Of a stretch of DNA of 64,000 bases, positions 1-10,300 are shown piece by piece. Location: assembly GCA_018806915.1 (NCBI GenBank), contig JAGKQI010000061.1, positions 248,001 through 312,000 on the forward strand, read 5' to 3'. Numbering within the stretch: position 1 is the stretch's first letter; each line of letters starts with the position of its first letter. The notes under the pieces are model-generated. The model did no database searches, was not told where the DNA came from, and saw only the letters and a program-made list of their open reading frames with translations. Made by a program: the position numbers and the translations under genes. The stretch is from Phytophthora colocasiae (Eukaryota > Oomycota > Peronosporomycetes > Peronosporales > Peronosporaceae).

Positions 1-763
1 AGCGGTGAATCAGAAAATGCGAGTGCTGAATGTGTTGGACCCCACGGACCGTCATAGTGTGGTGTAGTGGATCCGCTGGAATGAGCAGGGATCCAACGTT
101 CACACACGGCGCCCAGACACTGACTAACGGAGGGGGTACTCCGATAACCATGGGGTTGCTGAGGCTCACCTTGTGTACTCGTCAGTGGGCGGGATCTGCT
201 CTCTCAGGAACGGGAGAGTGTACACAGTCGTGAGGGCTTGAACGTCCTTGGCGTGGACTTGGGAGGTTGGACTTGCGTGGGGGTTCCTGCACACAGGTCC
301 TGGTTGGGGGGATCTTGGTCTTGGACTCGAAGATCTTGTGGATCCTTGGATCTGGGGTTGCCTTGGTGGGTGTGGGGGTCCTTTTCCTTTACTGTCTTGC
401 TTGCCGCCTCCTGTAGCGGTTGGTCTTGAGGGTGTTGAGAGGTCGAGAGATCCTACGGTTAAGCAATCAACACCGTTGGATCCGGGGTCTTCACTAGAGT
501 AAGATAAGCCGGCCAAATCGGGGATCCGGTCTTAGCTGTAGCTAGGTATGCGAAGAAACTTGCAGGAAGACTAAGGGGAGGCCAATACACTATCCTCTTC
601 CCTTGTCTTAGGTCCTGAAGAAACCACTTGCGCACTAGAAGGTAATTTCGACTCTCTGATTTATGGTTATCCAGTTTCTCATCCTGTACCCTATCTTTCC
701 CATCGCAAATCTCTATCTTGGATCATACTGGCTCTCCTCCAACTGCTCCACCATGTTGATGTC

Positions 764-965
764 TTGGATCTTGAGGATCCGAGTTTGAATCCGAGGATCC
801 GGCTTCAGGATCCGAGGATCTTGGATCTGGATCTTTGGATCTTTGGAACTTGGATCTTGGATCTTGGATCTGGATCTTGGATCTGGATCTTGGATCTTGG
901 ATCTGAATCCGAAGGCTTTGGATCACGAGGATCCGACGTCTGGATCCGAGGATCTTGGGTCTGAA
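764..965. repeat. GGATCC/GGATCT-rich low-complexity tract
   Basis: The tract is built from short GGATCC, GGATCT and TTGGATC words repeated at irregular 6-18 bp spacing. Scattered GGATCC words also occur upstream from about position 69. It keeps open frames by composition, but no protein family is recognisable. I treat it as simple repeat DNA. Confidence 0.7.
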
Positions 966-1092
966 GGATCCGCACTTAGGACCGCGGGATCCGCACTTAG
1001 GACTGCCGGATCCGCACTTAGGACCGTGGGATCAGCACTTAGGACCGTGGGATCCGCACTTAGGACTGTGGGATCCGAACTTAGGTTAGCCA
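966..1092. repeat. 21-bp tandem repeat, six copies
   Basis: Copies begin at 966, 987, 1008, 1029, 1050 and 1071, an exact 21-bp spacing. Each starts GGATCC (GGATCA in the fourth copy) followed by GCACTTAGGAC. Because 21 is a multiple of three, the repeat is translatable in every frame; on the plus strand it gives SALRTAG/SALRTVG heptads. No start signal or family match supports a gene. Confidence 0.85.
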
Positions 1093-1129
1093 GGCCAAGT
1101 GGATCCTAACTTAGGGTCCGCCCTAGAGT

Positions 1130-1274
1130 AGGTACCCAGTTCTAGGGACCTATCCTTATCGTAGCACTATGTCGCACGTCACCCATCATCGTAGTCGTTC
1201 TGCGTCATATCCGGCTTGATTTGAATCCACTTCACCACAATAGTAATATCCGGCTGCACTCATCTGAAGCTCAC
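1130..1274. other. Stretch with no gene recognised
   Basis: I see no confident feature between the 21-bp repeat and the candidate intron. On the minus strand a short frame continues the fragment below for about 25 codons beyond its acceptor before a stop. Confidence 0.4.
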
Positions 1275-1351
1275 CTGCATTGTAAAATACATATACAGAA
1301 TTAGTAAAGCGCGCAAAAAAAAACACTGTATTCTGTAGCGTACAGACTTAC
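1275..1351 (-). other. Candidate 77-nt spliceosomal intron
   Basis: On the minus strand GTAAGT at 1351-1346 is followed by an ACTAAT branch-like motif, a pyrimidine/T-rich stretch and ACAATGCAG ending at 1275. Length and motifs fit the short introns usual in oomycetes. Joining the exons in the GWTAYDAAHWG frame keeps it open for about 28 more codons. Confidence 0.4.
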
Positions 1352-1684
1352 CCCAATGAGCAGCATCATAGGCTGTCCACCCACTGCTGGTCGGCTCTCG
1401 TAGCCCCTCCTCCGTCGTCTCGAAGGTAGGTTCAGGTTCGTCTTCCTCAAACTGGGGTCGCCGCTGTCGTAGCCGCTGCCTTCATCTTCGTCGCCACTCC
1501 TCAGCGCACCATCCTCGTCTCCATCCTCATCCTCGGATAGGTGTTCCGCAACAGATCCAGGTCGACACAAGTTAGCGTCGTCAGCTGTAGTACTCCCAAA
1601 CAGAACTTTTTGACACATAGCATCTAAGAACGCGCCATCATCAAAAGCATCCGGTGCATCGTAATCTCCAGCTTCAACATCCAT
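1352..1684 (-). pseudogene. Acidic hypothetical coding fragment
   Basis: From the ATG at 1684 the minus strand reads a strongly acidic segment (clusters SEDEDGDEDG, GDEDEGSGYD) and then a basic Arg run. The Arg run looks like a frame slip, because the next frame over continues acidic (FEEDEPEP) and ends GWTAYDAAHWG just before a GTAAGT donor. Acidic N-termini of this type occur in piggyBac-derived transposase-like proteins of oomycetes, and GWTAYDAA also loosely resembles an ankyrin-repeat start. Neither match is strong enough to name it. It is probably a broken gene fragment; no upstream exon was defined. Confidence 0.3.
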
Positions 1685-1750
1685 TAATTCTGTAGCCCAC
1701 CGGAACAGCACGTGCACCACTTGGCAGTGATGAAGCCGCAGGAACAGCAC

Positions 1751-2212
1751 GCGCTCGACTTGGCTGAAACAGCTGAAATAGCAGTCAGTTCTGTAGCCAC
1801 TGTAACGACACGCACATGACTTGGTGTACCTGAATTTGCTGCAGGGAGTACCGGACCCTCTTCATCGATTATTCCAGCTCTTCGGGCATATTCATTGAGC
1901 TCCTCGGTACCTGGGTACTCATCAGACGTCGCAAAATTATTTTCATCGCGTTAGACTAACCAACAAAGTAGTCAGTGCCTCTACGCAGCACTGTTAGCCG
2001 CCCTGACACTCCTGGTCTGGGGTACGCGTGGTCGTCACTCAGACCTGAAGGTTTTCGCGCCTTCCATCCTGCTACAGTAAGCTTCGACCACAACTTCCGG
2101 AACTGCTTCGTGGGGCGTCGAACTCCTTCATCTGTTCTGTAAGAGGCAGAGTACTCGACGGACGCTACCTCCCACTCATTTATATCATTCCTTCTATACT
2201 TGGAATTATCTG
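1751..2212. other. Stretch with no gene recognised
   Basis: Minus-strand frames between about 1760 and 1960 keep some coding-like composition and may belong to the acidic fragment downstream. From 1960 to the LTR I see nothing assignable. Confidence 0.35.
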
Positions 2213-2655
2213 TGTAACGGGGTTACACGTACAAGTGGCTACACCACTTGTAACTCTAACAGTTGCGATAACTGTTAGAGGTTGGAAATGGACCTCAGAC
2301 CTTGGTGTGCTGTACACACCAATGGCTACATGGGCGAACCACATCATTGGGTGGTTCGTGTGCATTTGTGCATGTTATTGGTAGAAAGTAATGGATTTCT
2401 ACCAATCACATAGTAGAGACTCTGCCAACCACACGTTGGTAGATCCTTTCAAAACAGTTTTAGGAGGTTCTATAATTGGCTTCGTGCCAAATTCAATAAC
2501 AGTTCTCATTTTACGGTATTTGCAGTTTTAATTCGTAGTTTAATTATACTTATTTAAATAAGTATACTTAAATTAAGTCTATTCTAATTGCACGCTTCCT
2601 CATACACGTAAGCGCACGTGTACGCCACCTAGTGGGTCTAAGCAGACCCATTACA
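2213..2655 (+). repeat. 5' LTR of gypsy element A
   Basis: The 443-bp segment begins TGTAACGGGGTTACA and ends ...CCCATTACA, giving the TG...CA ends of an LTR. It is followed after two bases by a primer-binding site and 50 bp later by a gag ORF. Its first 15 bases are identical to those of the LTR of element C. No partner LTR is present, so the borders come from the terminal motifs and the PBS position. Confidence 0.75.
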
Positions 2656-2657
2656 CC

Positions 2658-2667
2658 TGGTAGCACT
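2658..2667 (+). promoter_or_regulatory. Primer-binding site, element A
   Basis: TGGTAGCACT lies two bases after the LTR end. The leading TGG pairs with the CCA end of a tRNA, and the implied tRNA 3' end is AGTGCTACCA. Elements B and C have the same ten bases at the same spacing. Confidence 0.7.
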
Positions 2668-2704
2668 TTGTAGGCCGTCCCACGACCGACTGCTATTCGT
2701 TAGT

Positions 2705-3349
2705 ATGGAGTCATACGAACGCGTGGTAGAGAACTCCCCAATGGATGAGGGATCCACTGGGACCCCTCACATGTCCGTGATGCGCACGGTCCAAAGACTT
2801 TCGCAAGTCATTGGAGAGGCGGCGGTAGCGACGATTCTTCGTACGCTATCGCCGACAGAGCAGCACGGTGTTGCTCTGGGGTACATTGTTAAGGAGCAAC
2901 GAGATGTTGCTGCCTCGGTGGCTTCCCCGAAGCCACGCGTGGAGTCGTTGAAGCTCCACGTGAGTACCTACACGGGGAAGGAGGACGAGACCCTCCTTCG
3001 GTGGCTTGTCGAACTCGACACAGCCGTTGCGACTCGACGTATCGTCGATCTGATGTCGAAGGTCGCGTTCGCCATGTCTTGTCTTGGCGGACGTGCGAGG
3101 AGTTGGGCCTATGGGCGCCGACTCTCGGATCCTACGTGCTACGGTACGTACGAGGTGTTCAAAGAGGAGCTCAAGCTTGCGTTTGAGCCCCCGAAGAACG
3201 AGTTCAGATCGAGAGCGGAGTTTCTCGATCTGCAGCAGGACAAGGATGATGTTCACACCTTTGCCCAGCGTGCTCGATACTTGGTATCGAACATAGTGGC
3301 GAACCCGATCGACGAGGCGACCAAGGTCGTCACGTTCATGAAGGGTAAG
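2705..3349 (+). pseudogene. gag: Truncated gag of gypsy element A
   Basis: From ATG 2705 about 215 codons read as a Ty3/gypsy capsid protein (retrotransposon gag family): the segment around residues 75-215 contains YTGKEDETLLRWLVELD, AFAMSCLGGRARSWA and FRSRAEFLDLQQ. This matches B gag ([39 protein letters not shown]) block by block. Similarity stops abruptly at FMKG near 3349, exactly where B and C continue into FMEGLR/FMDGLR. The frame then runs through unrelated DNA to 3625. The zinc knuckle and all of pol are missing, so the element is dead and was cut by insertion or deletion. Confidence 0.8.
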
Positions 3350-3764
3350 AGATGGTATCATCAAAACATACCTCTTCCGAGAGTATTCGAATATAAGAGG
3401 AAACTCGAAATAATAAGCTCCAGTCTTGTCTTTAGGGTAAAATCAACTCTGTTTATGTATGGGACGGGGGCGAAGCCTCCTTACCCTTGTGAATCACGCA
3501 AATCTAAGTCTGCATCTGAATGGATGAAATGGGTCTGGCTCCCCACTTTCAGCCAATCAGAACATGACAGCAGGTCACACACTAGCCGTGTGACTGCACC
3601 TACTTTTGTGTATGTACCTATGTAGCTTCTACCTATGGCCCTTTCCATCACCCTCCTCTCTAAGTTGCGCTTAAGTAACTTAAGCGCGGACACGGAACTC
3701 TCGAGAACACACTCTTCACTGTGAATAATCCGACGACAATACTCGGCAGCACGCGACGAGCGAC
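3350..3764. other. Unassigned AT-richer segment with two inverted repeats
   Basis: This stretch breaks the gag of element A and has no recognisable coding content. It contains a hairpin-forming GTCACAC/GTGTGAC pair (3574-3594) and a perfect 9-bp pair, GCGCTTAAG/CTTAAGCGC, with a 3-nt loop (3667-3687). It may be leader sequence of the fragment that starts at 3765. Confidence 0.4.
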
Positions 3765-4075
3765 ATGGCGATTTCGAGCTCAAACGACGGAGACGGCGAG
3801 CGGCCGACGCTGAACACGGTGCCGTCGCTCGTGTCGGCGCCCACACGATGAGCCACGAGCTCAAGCCGTGGGAACTCTACAGCCTTCAAGGAGCCGAAGG
3901 ACCGGAATCGCTCGAAACGATGAAGCAGTACTTCGCACAGTACCGCGCAGCGAAGAACAAGGGTGCCAGCCACGCCTACACGCACGACGCTCTCCAGCGT
4001 TCGTGGCGCGCCTTTATTCGTCGCTGGAACGCGAATCAGCGCGAGGGGCTTCCGTTCGCGTCGTGGCTCGTAGCA
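3765..4075 (+). pseudogene. Hypothetical plus-strand fragment, gag-like in character
   Basis: ATG 3765 opens 28 codons (MAISSSNDGDGERP...) that stop at a TGA overlapping a second ATG at 3848. The second frame continues with MSHELKPWELYSLQGAEG and the Trp-rich RSWRAFIRRWNANQ. The two frames look like one protein separated by a one-base shift. The mixture of charged residues and spaced Trp resembles the start of some retrotransposon gag proteins, but I cannot identify it. It runs into minus-strand A' sequence near 4040-4080. Confidence 0.3.
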
Positions 4076-4807
4076 CGGGGTGGAGCGCCTCCGTCGTCTC
4101 GAGAGGGCTGCATTCGGGACACCGCAGGCGGAACAGTCTGCGCGTGAGTGTCAGGGGCTTGGGCCAAACTGGCGTCAGCGTCGATGTCATGGAGGATCGG
4201 ACTACGAGCCCGCCCGCGGCGCTGCGGACGGGTGTCGGGGACAACAGCAGGGAGATACGGCTTGAGGATCCCGACGTAGAACGTCGGGTGGAGACGCATA
4301 GCAGTAGGTATGTCTAGCGTGTAGGCGTCCCCTAGCACTTTAATAACCTTGAATGGACCGATGTATCTTGGCGCCAGCTTGTTCGCGCCAAGGTTCGTAA
4401 TTGCTGTCGATTGAATTCCGGCTCTTGCGGAAAACGCTCGTGTTCTTCCGGCCTCGCTGGTCTGCGTATTCTTCTGCTTGTCTACCGCAGACTGCAGCAC
4501 ATCACACACGAATCTCGTGATGGCTTGACGACGTAGCATGAACTCCGAATACCGCTGTGGAGTCGATCGGCGAAGCAACTTCACGTGGGGCGAAGTTGGC
4601 CGCTGGTGGCCCGGCGGGGTCAGGTGCGGGCGCAGTGTCGGTTGATTTTCTAGCCTTCGAACGCGTCCGTGATGTAATTTCGCATACGGCAACCATTGAC
4701 GTAACCGGTAATTCCGCGCCCACCGGTTCTGCTACCGGTGGAACCGACGCCACAGTGTTGTTGCGATTCCCTGGCGCCTCGGCTTCACTCAACACTAGTG
4801 CCGGGCT
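4036..4807 (-). pseudogene. pol: Element A' pol, C-terminal part (interrupted by B)
   Basis: On the minus strand the segment around 4380-4260 reads KLAPRYIGPFKVIKVLGDAYTL followed by LHPTFYVGILKPY, the GPF/Y module at the end of Ty3/gypsy integrases. Upstream (higher coordinates) FMLRRQAITRFVCDVLQSA is the usual preceding helix. The frame changes at least twice (near 4500 and 4430), so this is a decayed copy. The integrase core of the same element lies beyond B at 12376-12790, and the GGGCT bases bordering B are shared. Confidence 0.7.
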
Positions 4808-5228
4808 TGTAACGGGGATGTTACACGAATGTTTCTCGTTGGTGTGTGACACACGTGGATACATTTATGTGGGTACATAATAGTGTGTGACACTCATGAT
4901 ACATTTATGTGGGTACATAATGGTGTGGCACACACGAGTAGATACGTAGATGGCCTCAGAGCCTCACGTTGCATTTTGATTAGGATTTAGTATGTTAGAT
5001 ACTAAATCCGTTACATTTAGGATTAGGGCAATAAAGTCAATAAAAATCAGTTTGCATTTTACATAGTTAGTGTTAGTCCTTTGTTATAGGGACACTGACT
5101 CTGTGAGTCCCGTATTTAGTGGACTACTTGGTTCTTGTATAGAACCGAAGGCTAGTGCCTTGCAAGCAGGACTCTACGAGTCAACTAAACTTCCTCTGTG
5201 CCGTGCACACCTACGCAGCCCCGCTGCA
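4808..5228 (+). repeat. 5' LTR of element B
   Basis: 421 bp, starting TGTAACGGGGATGTTACA and ending CCCCGCTGCA. It contains a 40-bp internal duplication (ACATTTATG at 4861 and 4901), a perfect 11-bp hairpin (4983-5009) and an AATAAA at about 5030, as expected for promoter and polyadenylation functions of an LTR. Confidence 0.95.
4983..5009. promoter_or_regulatory. Perfect hairpin inside the B LTR
   Basis: GGATTTAGTAT and ATACTAAATCC are exact reverse complements separated by GTTAG. The same hairpin is at 12130-12156 in the 3' LTR. It lies about 20 bp before AATAAA and could act in RNA 3'-end formation; that role is a guess. Confidence 0.6.
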
Positions 5229-5230
5229 TC

Positions 5231-5240
5231 TGGTAGCACT
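5231..5240 (+). promoter_or_regulatory. Primer-binding site, element B
   Basis: TGGTAGCACT sits two bases (TC) after the LTR end, the same sequence and spacing as in elements A and C. Confidence 0.75.
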
Positions 5241-5285
5241 AGTAGTCAATCCAACTCCTGAGTTGAAGACTGTTTCTCTGTGAGA

Positions 5286-6302
5286 ATGGAGCCAGAAGCA
5301 TACGCTCACTTGACTCCGAGTCAGCGGGACACGCTTAACAAGCTTACGTCCTTGCTGGGCCCGGAAGGTACGGCGCACCTTGCGTCCCAAGGGCCGGAGG
5401 CCGTCAACGCGCACCTCGAGGCATTTGCCTCGTACGAAAACGCTCTCGTCGAGCACATTCAGCGGAATGTAACAGGGGTTACCCCTGCTCCGAGAGCTAA
5501 GCCCGTCACGCTTAGCGTGAAGACCTTCCTCGGGAATGAGGGAGAGAACCTCCTTTTGTGGACCCTAGAGGTCGAAATGGCCATGGGGGCCGCCATGCTC
5601 CAGTTGGAGGGGCAACGCGTTGCGTTTGCCATCTCTAAGCTCGAAGGACGAGCACGAGAATGGGCCTTGACGTCTGGGACGTCGGTGGAAGCGGCCTTCC
5701 CCACATGGGGCGAGCAAAAGGCCAAGCTCACGCAAGTGTTTGCTCCGCCTAACCAGGCGTATCGCGTGCGGTCACGCTTCCTTGCTTGTCGCCAGGGCAA
5801 GAAGGATCTGGTGGACTATGTCCAAGAGCTGCGCACGCTCATTGCTGGCATGGCTGCCGACCCTCTACCTGAGGTGGTCGCCGTGACCGTCTTCATGGAA
5901 GGCTTACGAGCTGGCGTAGCCAGGACGGAGACATTCCGTCAGAACCCCCACAGCTTCGAAGATGCTGTCAGCGTGGCATTGAATGCCGAACACAACTTTA
6001 AGTTGTCGAGGGTCGGTGCTAGCAGCACAGGGTCCGGTGGACCTGAGCCCATGGACCTCAGCTATGCTGAAGATGAGGTAGCTGAGCTACGAGCTGCGGT
6101 GCAGCGTATGAGCACCCGCCGGTGCTATACATGCGGCAGTCCCTCACACCTGAGGCCAACTGCCCTCTGCGCAAAGAGCGTGCCGGCCAGAATGGCCGCA
6201 ACCCTGTCGCGGGTCCCGCTTTGGGCTCTGCCCAGGGAAACGCCGGCTCCCAGTAGACGCGGGGCGGTCTACTGGGGAAGAACTGAGTTCTGCAGTGCGT
6301 GA
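5286..6302 (+). pseudogene. gag: gag of element B, frameshifted in the zinc knuckle
   Basis: ATG 5286 opens the capsid protein ([13 protein letters not shown]). The retrotransposon gag domain covers about residues 70-240 ([44 protein letters not shown]). The nucleocapsid knuckle begins CYTCGSPSH near 6123, but the expected final Cys of CX2CX4HX4C is out of frame: one base is missing near 6157-6160. One frame over, the text runs [15 protein letters not shown]... to QGNAGSQ and a TAG at 6254, matching the gag end of element C (QGNSGDQ, TAG). As read, the ATG frame instead ends at 6302 after about 45 aberrant residues. Confidence 0.85.
6235..6276 (+). promoter_or_regulatory. Candidate -1 ribosomal frameshift signal, gag-pol junction of B
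   Basis: The heptamer GGGAAAC (6235-6241) lies in the ancestral gag frame as G GGA AAC, the X XXY YYZ pattern. A 7-nt spacer is followed by a perfect 10-bp stem, CCCAGTAGAC (6249-6258) with GTCTACTGGG (6267-6276), and an 8-nt loop GCGGGGCG. The gag TAG (6254-6256) is inside the stem. Slipping by -1 at the heptamer enters the pol frame, which is open from there into the protease. Element C has the same stem position, the same loop and two compensated base pairs. All parts of a classical frameshift site are present, although the one-base loss upstream in gag means ribosomes from the ATG would now reach it in the wrong frame. Confidence 0.75.
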
Positions 6303-6939
6303 GAGGCACTGGGGCTCAGCCCCGAAGAGCTCCGTGCTCTTGAACACGGAACGTGTGAGCAAGCAGGGCTTGCTGGTCGTCCAGGTGGACGTGAAGGGCT
6401 TTGAGAAGCCGTGGATCGTGTTGATCGATTCGGGGGCGTCTGGCAACTACGTCAGACGCTCCACCGTTGAAGGTAGTCAGCAATATGCTGAGGCGCTTCG
6501 AGCGCGAAGAGGTGACACAGTCACAGTCCGTCTAGCGACGGGCGTCCGTGTCACGGTGGCCAAGGTCCCCATGGACCTGCGGCTGAAGTTCTTGGACTTC
6601 GATAGCGTGGAACGCTGCTTGGTCCTGGACCTGGATTCGAGGTACGACCTCATCCTTGGCATGGCGTGGCTGGAGCGCCACGAGCCATGGATTGATTGGA
6701 GGTCGAAGACCTTAGGTGCTACGCACTTCTCTCCTAGTGGAGCTTTGGCGAGTCATGAACCCACCTCTGCTAGGAAGCAGAAGCGCTATTGGCGCGAGCA
6801 TCGAGCCGAGTCGGCTATGATGTTGGAAGTCGGTGTGTCCGAGTTGGTGGACAGCACCGAGTGCGAGGACCGCAGTCCTGTTGAGCGCGTAGCGCTGGTT
6901 GACAGTGAGTCAACGTGTGGGCAAAGCTCACGTAACCCC

Positions 6940-7335
6940 TGTGGGGCGGCACGTACTCCGCCGAGTGACGCCGGTCATGGACCGTCACTGGATGCCGATG
7001 GCATCGGGCCTAACCAGGCCGTGAACTGTGGGGCGGCACGTACTCCGTCGAGTGATACTGGTCGTGGACCAAGTCGATCGCTGAGTGTCTCTGACACTGG
7101 ACCTGTTACGGTCATTGATTGTGCAGCGGCACGTACTCCGCTGAGCGGCATCGGTCGTCGACCGAGTGGATCGCAGAGTGTCACTGACACTGGGCCTGAA
7201 GGGGCCGAAACCTGTGCGGCGGCACGTACTCCGCTGAGCGACATCGGTAATCGACCGAGTAGGTCGCTGAGTGTCTCTGACACTGGGCCTGGTGAGGCCG
7301 AAACTTGTGCAGCGGCACGTACTCCGTCGAGTGGA
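6940..7335 (+). repeat. 93-bp coding tandem repeat in the protease-RT linker of B
   Basis: The motif C(G/A)AARTP recurs with its Cys codon at 6940, 7027, 7120, 7213 and 7306, spacings of 87, 93, 93 and 93 bp (29-31 codons). Each unit continues with a Gly/Pro/Ser-rich stretch such as RGPSRSLSVSDTGP. All units stay in frame, so the linker length is variable but translatable. Confidence 0.9.
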
Positions 7336-10300
7336 CGTTCGTCGGCTAGGCGACGACGTCGTAAGGCCCTATGGGCGAGACGCTCTGCGTCTGAGTCGTC
7401 CGTGACGTCAAGTGTCAACGCACGGGAGGGCTGTGGGCAGCTATACACTCTGGTTGATGGAGTGGACGGCAGTGCCGAAGACAGCGTCCTGCTGGACGGA
7501 CTGCCGAGTGTTGACAAGCTCCTTGAGCTAGAAGAGATGTCGTTCGCCGACTTTGGCGATGCCTTGAAGGCTGGCGAACTCGCCGAGGTGGTCATCGTTC
7601 GACCTGAAGAGGAGTTAAACTCATCGTCCCTCGTTGACGAGTCCGTCTTGGCCGAGGTCAAGAAGGCGCTGAGCGCCAGGAGTGGATCGGAGATCCTCAA
7701 GAATCCCTCGGATCCCTTCTACTCCTTGCTGAAGGAATATGGAGACGTTGTCTCAAAGGAACCACCGAGTGGCCTGCCTCCTGACCGAGGCGTTCGTCAC
7801 GAGATCGACTTAGTTCCCGGAACTAAATACTGCGTGACCCGGCAGTGGCCTCTTCCTAAAGAGCAATGCGACGTCATTGACGCCTTCTTCCGTGCGAAGC
7901 ACGCGGCGGGTCTCGTGCGCGAGAGCAAGTCTCCGCACTCCGCGCCAATGTTCTGTGTCAGAAAGCCGAATGGCAAGTGGCGTATCGTTCACGCTTTTAA
8001 CAAGCTTAACGCTGCCACGATTCCGGCGCAGACGCCGATTCCTAGGAAGGATGTACTTCAGAACAACATGGTAGGTTGCACCATGTACAGTGCGCTCGAC
8101 TTAGTCGATGGCTGCTCATGCGAGCCAGTGATATCCCGCTTACAGCGGTGAGCACCCCGAGCGGTATGCTCTGGGAGTGGCTCGTCATGTCCCAAGGGCT
8201 GTCGAATGCGCCTGCAACATTCAATCGTCTAGTGACGCAGTTGTTCAGGCCCCTGCGGGCATTCGCACAGACGTACTTTGACGACGTGTTCGTCCACAGT
8301 CAGGCCGAACACGGCAAGACTGACGTCGAGGTACACGTGGAACACGTGAGAGCAGTGCTCGAGTGCATGCGCACCAACAAGTTGTACGCCAACGCGGACA
8401 AGTGCGTCTTTGGCGCGGAAGAAATCCCTTTCCTAGGGTGCTTCATTGGGAAGCATGGCCTTCGTGCTGATCCAGCAAAAGTCAAGGCCATTGTGGACTG
8501 GCCGGTTCCCTTGAACCAGAAGGACTTGCGTAAGTGGCTGGGGTTGGCCAACTACTTGCACAAGTACAGCGAGAACTACGCTGAGTTGGCTCGGCCACTG
8601 TCGGATCTCCTTAAGAAGGATGCCGAATGGGTATGGCGTGCTGAGCACGAGAGTGCGTTCACTCGTATCAAGGATAGCCTGCTTCAGGCACCGATACTGG
8701 CGTTGCCAGACCCCGATCGTCCGTTCATCGTCGTCTGTGACGCCTCGGACTTTGCCATCGGCAGTGCTTTGCTACAAGCGGACGCCGACGGGCGCGAACG
8801 CGTCATTGCGTTTGAGTCTCGGCAGCTCAAGGCTGCTGAGAAGAACTATCCAGTTCATGACAAGGAGCTACTTGCGATGAAGTACGCTCTCGTCGAATTC
8901 AGGGTTCACCTGCTCGGCTCCAAGCCGTTTGTGATCTACACGGATCATGCGTCACTACGCACAGCGACGCAGTCGCCTCACCTCTCGCAGAGGATGGCCC
9001 GATGGCTCTCCTTCTTTGCGGAGTATAACTTCGAGGTGAAGTACAAGCCTGGAAGGCAGAACGTCCTCGCTGACGCGTTATCACGTCGCCCGGACTATGA
9101 GTTATCTCATGTCACCTCGGTGACGTCGTCCGTGACGAACATGGTTCGAGCAGCGTACGCTCAGGACGACTCTTGTGTCGCGCTGCTTCAAGCTCTGGGG
9201 AGCGATGAGTTTAAAGACTCAAAGGTGACTCTGTCACGACGCCTAAAGGCGAGACTCCAACGCTATAGCCTGGGAGGCGGTCTGCTGTACTACAGCACGG
9301 GTCAGGATGACCCACCACGTGTGGTGGTTCCTCACGATGAGGACCTGAAGTATCGTATCCTCTATGAGGCCCACGACACGCCCACAAGCGGCCACCTCGG
9401 TCGCGAGAAGACCTACGGCTCGGTGAGCTCCATGTACTGGTGGCCGAAGATGTACAAGTGGGTCAGCACATATGTGCACACGTGCGAGACGTGTCAGCGG
9501 GTTAAACCCTCGCCGCATGCGGCAGCGCCTTTGGCGAGCTTGCCTGTACCCTCTGGGTGTGAGTATGGACTTCGTGTTTGGCCTGCCGAAGGATACGGCA
9601 GGCAACACGGGCGTTGTGGTCTTCGTTGACCGTCTGAGCAAGATGGCTCACCTAGCGGCTGTGCCGGACACCGTCGATGGCGCTGGTACAGCGACGATCT
9701 TTATCGATCGGGTCTTCCGTCAGCATGGGCTGCCAGAGACCATTGTCTCGGATCGAGACCCCCGTTTCACGGGTCACTTCTGGACGTCCGTCTTCAAAGT
9801 GCTTGGCACTCGACTGGACATGTCCACGGCGGATCATCCGCAGACCGACGGTCAGACTGAACGCGTGAACCGCGTCCTGGAGGACATCCTCCGCAGCGTA
9901 TGCGCTGAAACGCCGAAGCGTTGGAGCGCTATGCTCCCTCTCGTTGAGTTCTCAATGAACAACGCGGTGCATGCCTCGACAGGCTTTACCCCGTTCTACG
10001 TGAACGGCCTTGCGCATCCGCGCGTCCCGCTCACTCCGCCACGCGGTAGCCTTGGGCTTGGTGGGGGAGAGGCTGTTCCGTCGCTCGACTCCGAGCTTGC
10101 TGATGTCAGCCCCCTTGCTGTTCGCAAGCAAGTCGATGACTTCCTCTCGATGAGGCTTAGCGTCTTACGCCGTGTGCGTGACGCAATGGCTGAAAGCCAA
10201 GATGTTCAAAAGGAACAAGCTGATGCCAAAGGCAGAAGCAACATGTGGGAGTTCAAGGTCGGTGACCACGTTTTATTAAAAGCTAAGAACCTGCCTACAC

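Noticed and set aside
30..516. Short overlapping ORFs in the first 520 bases
   Set aside because: Open frames are explained by GC- and GGATC-rich composition on both strands; no domain or start context supports a gene.
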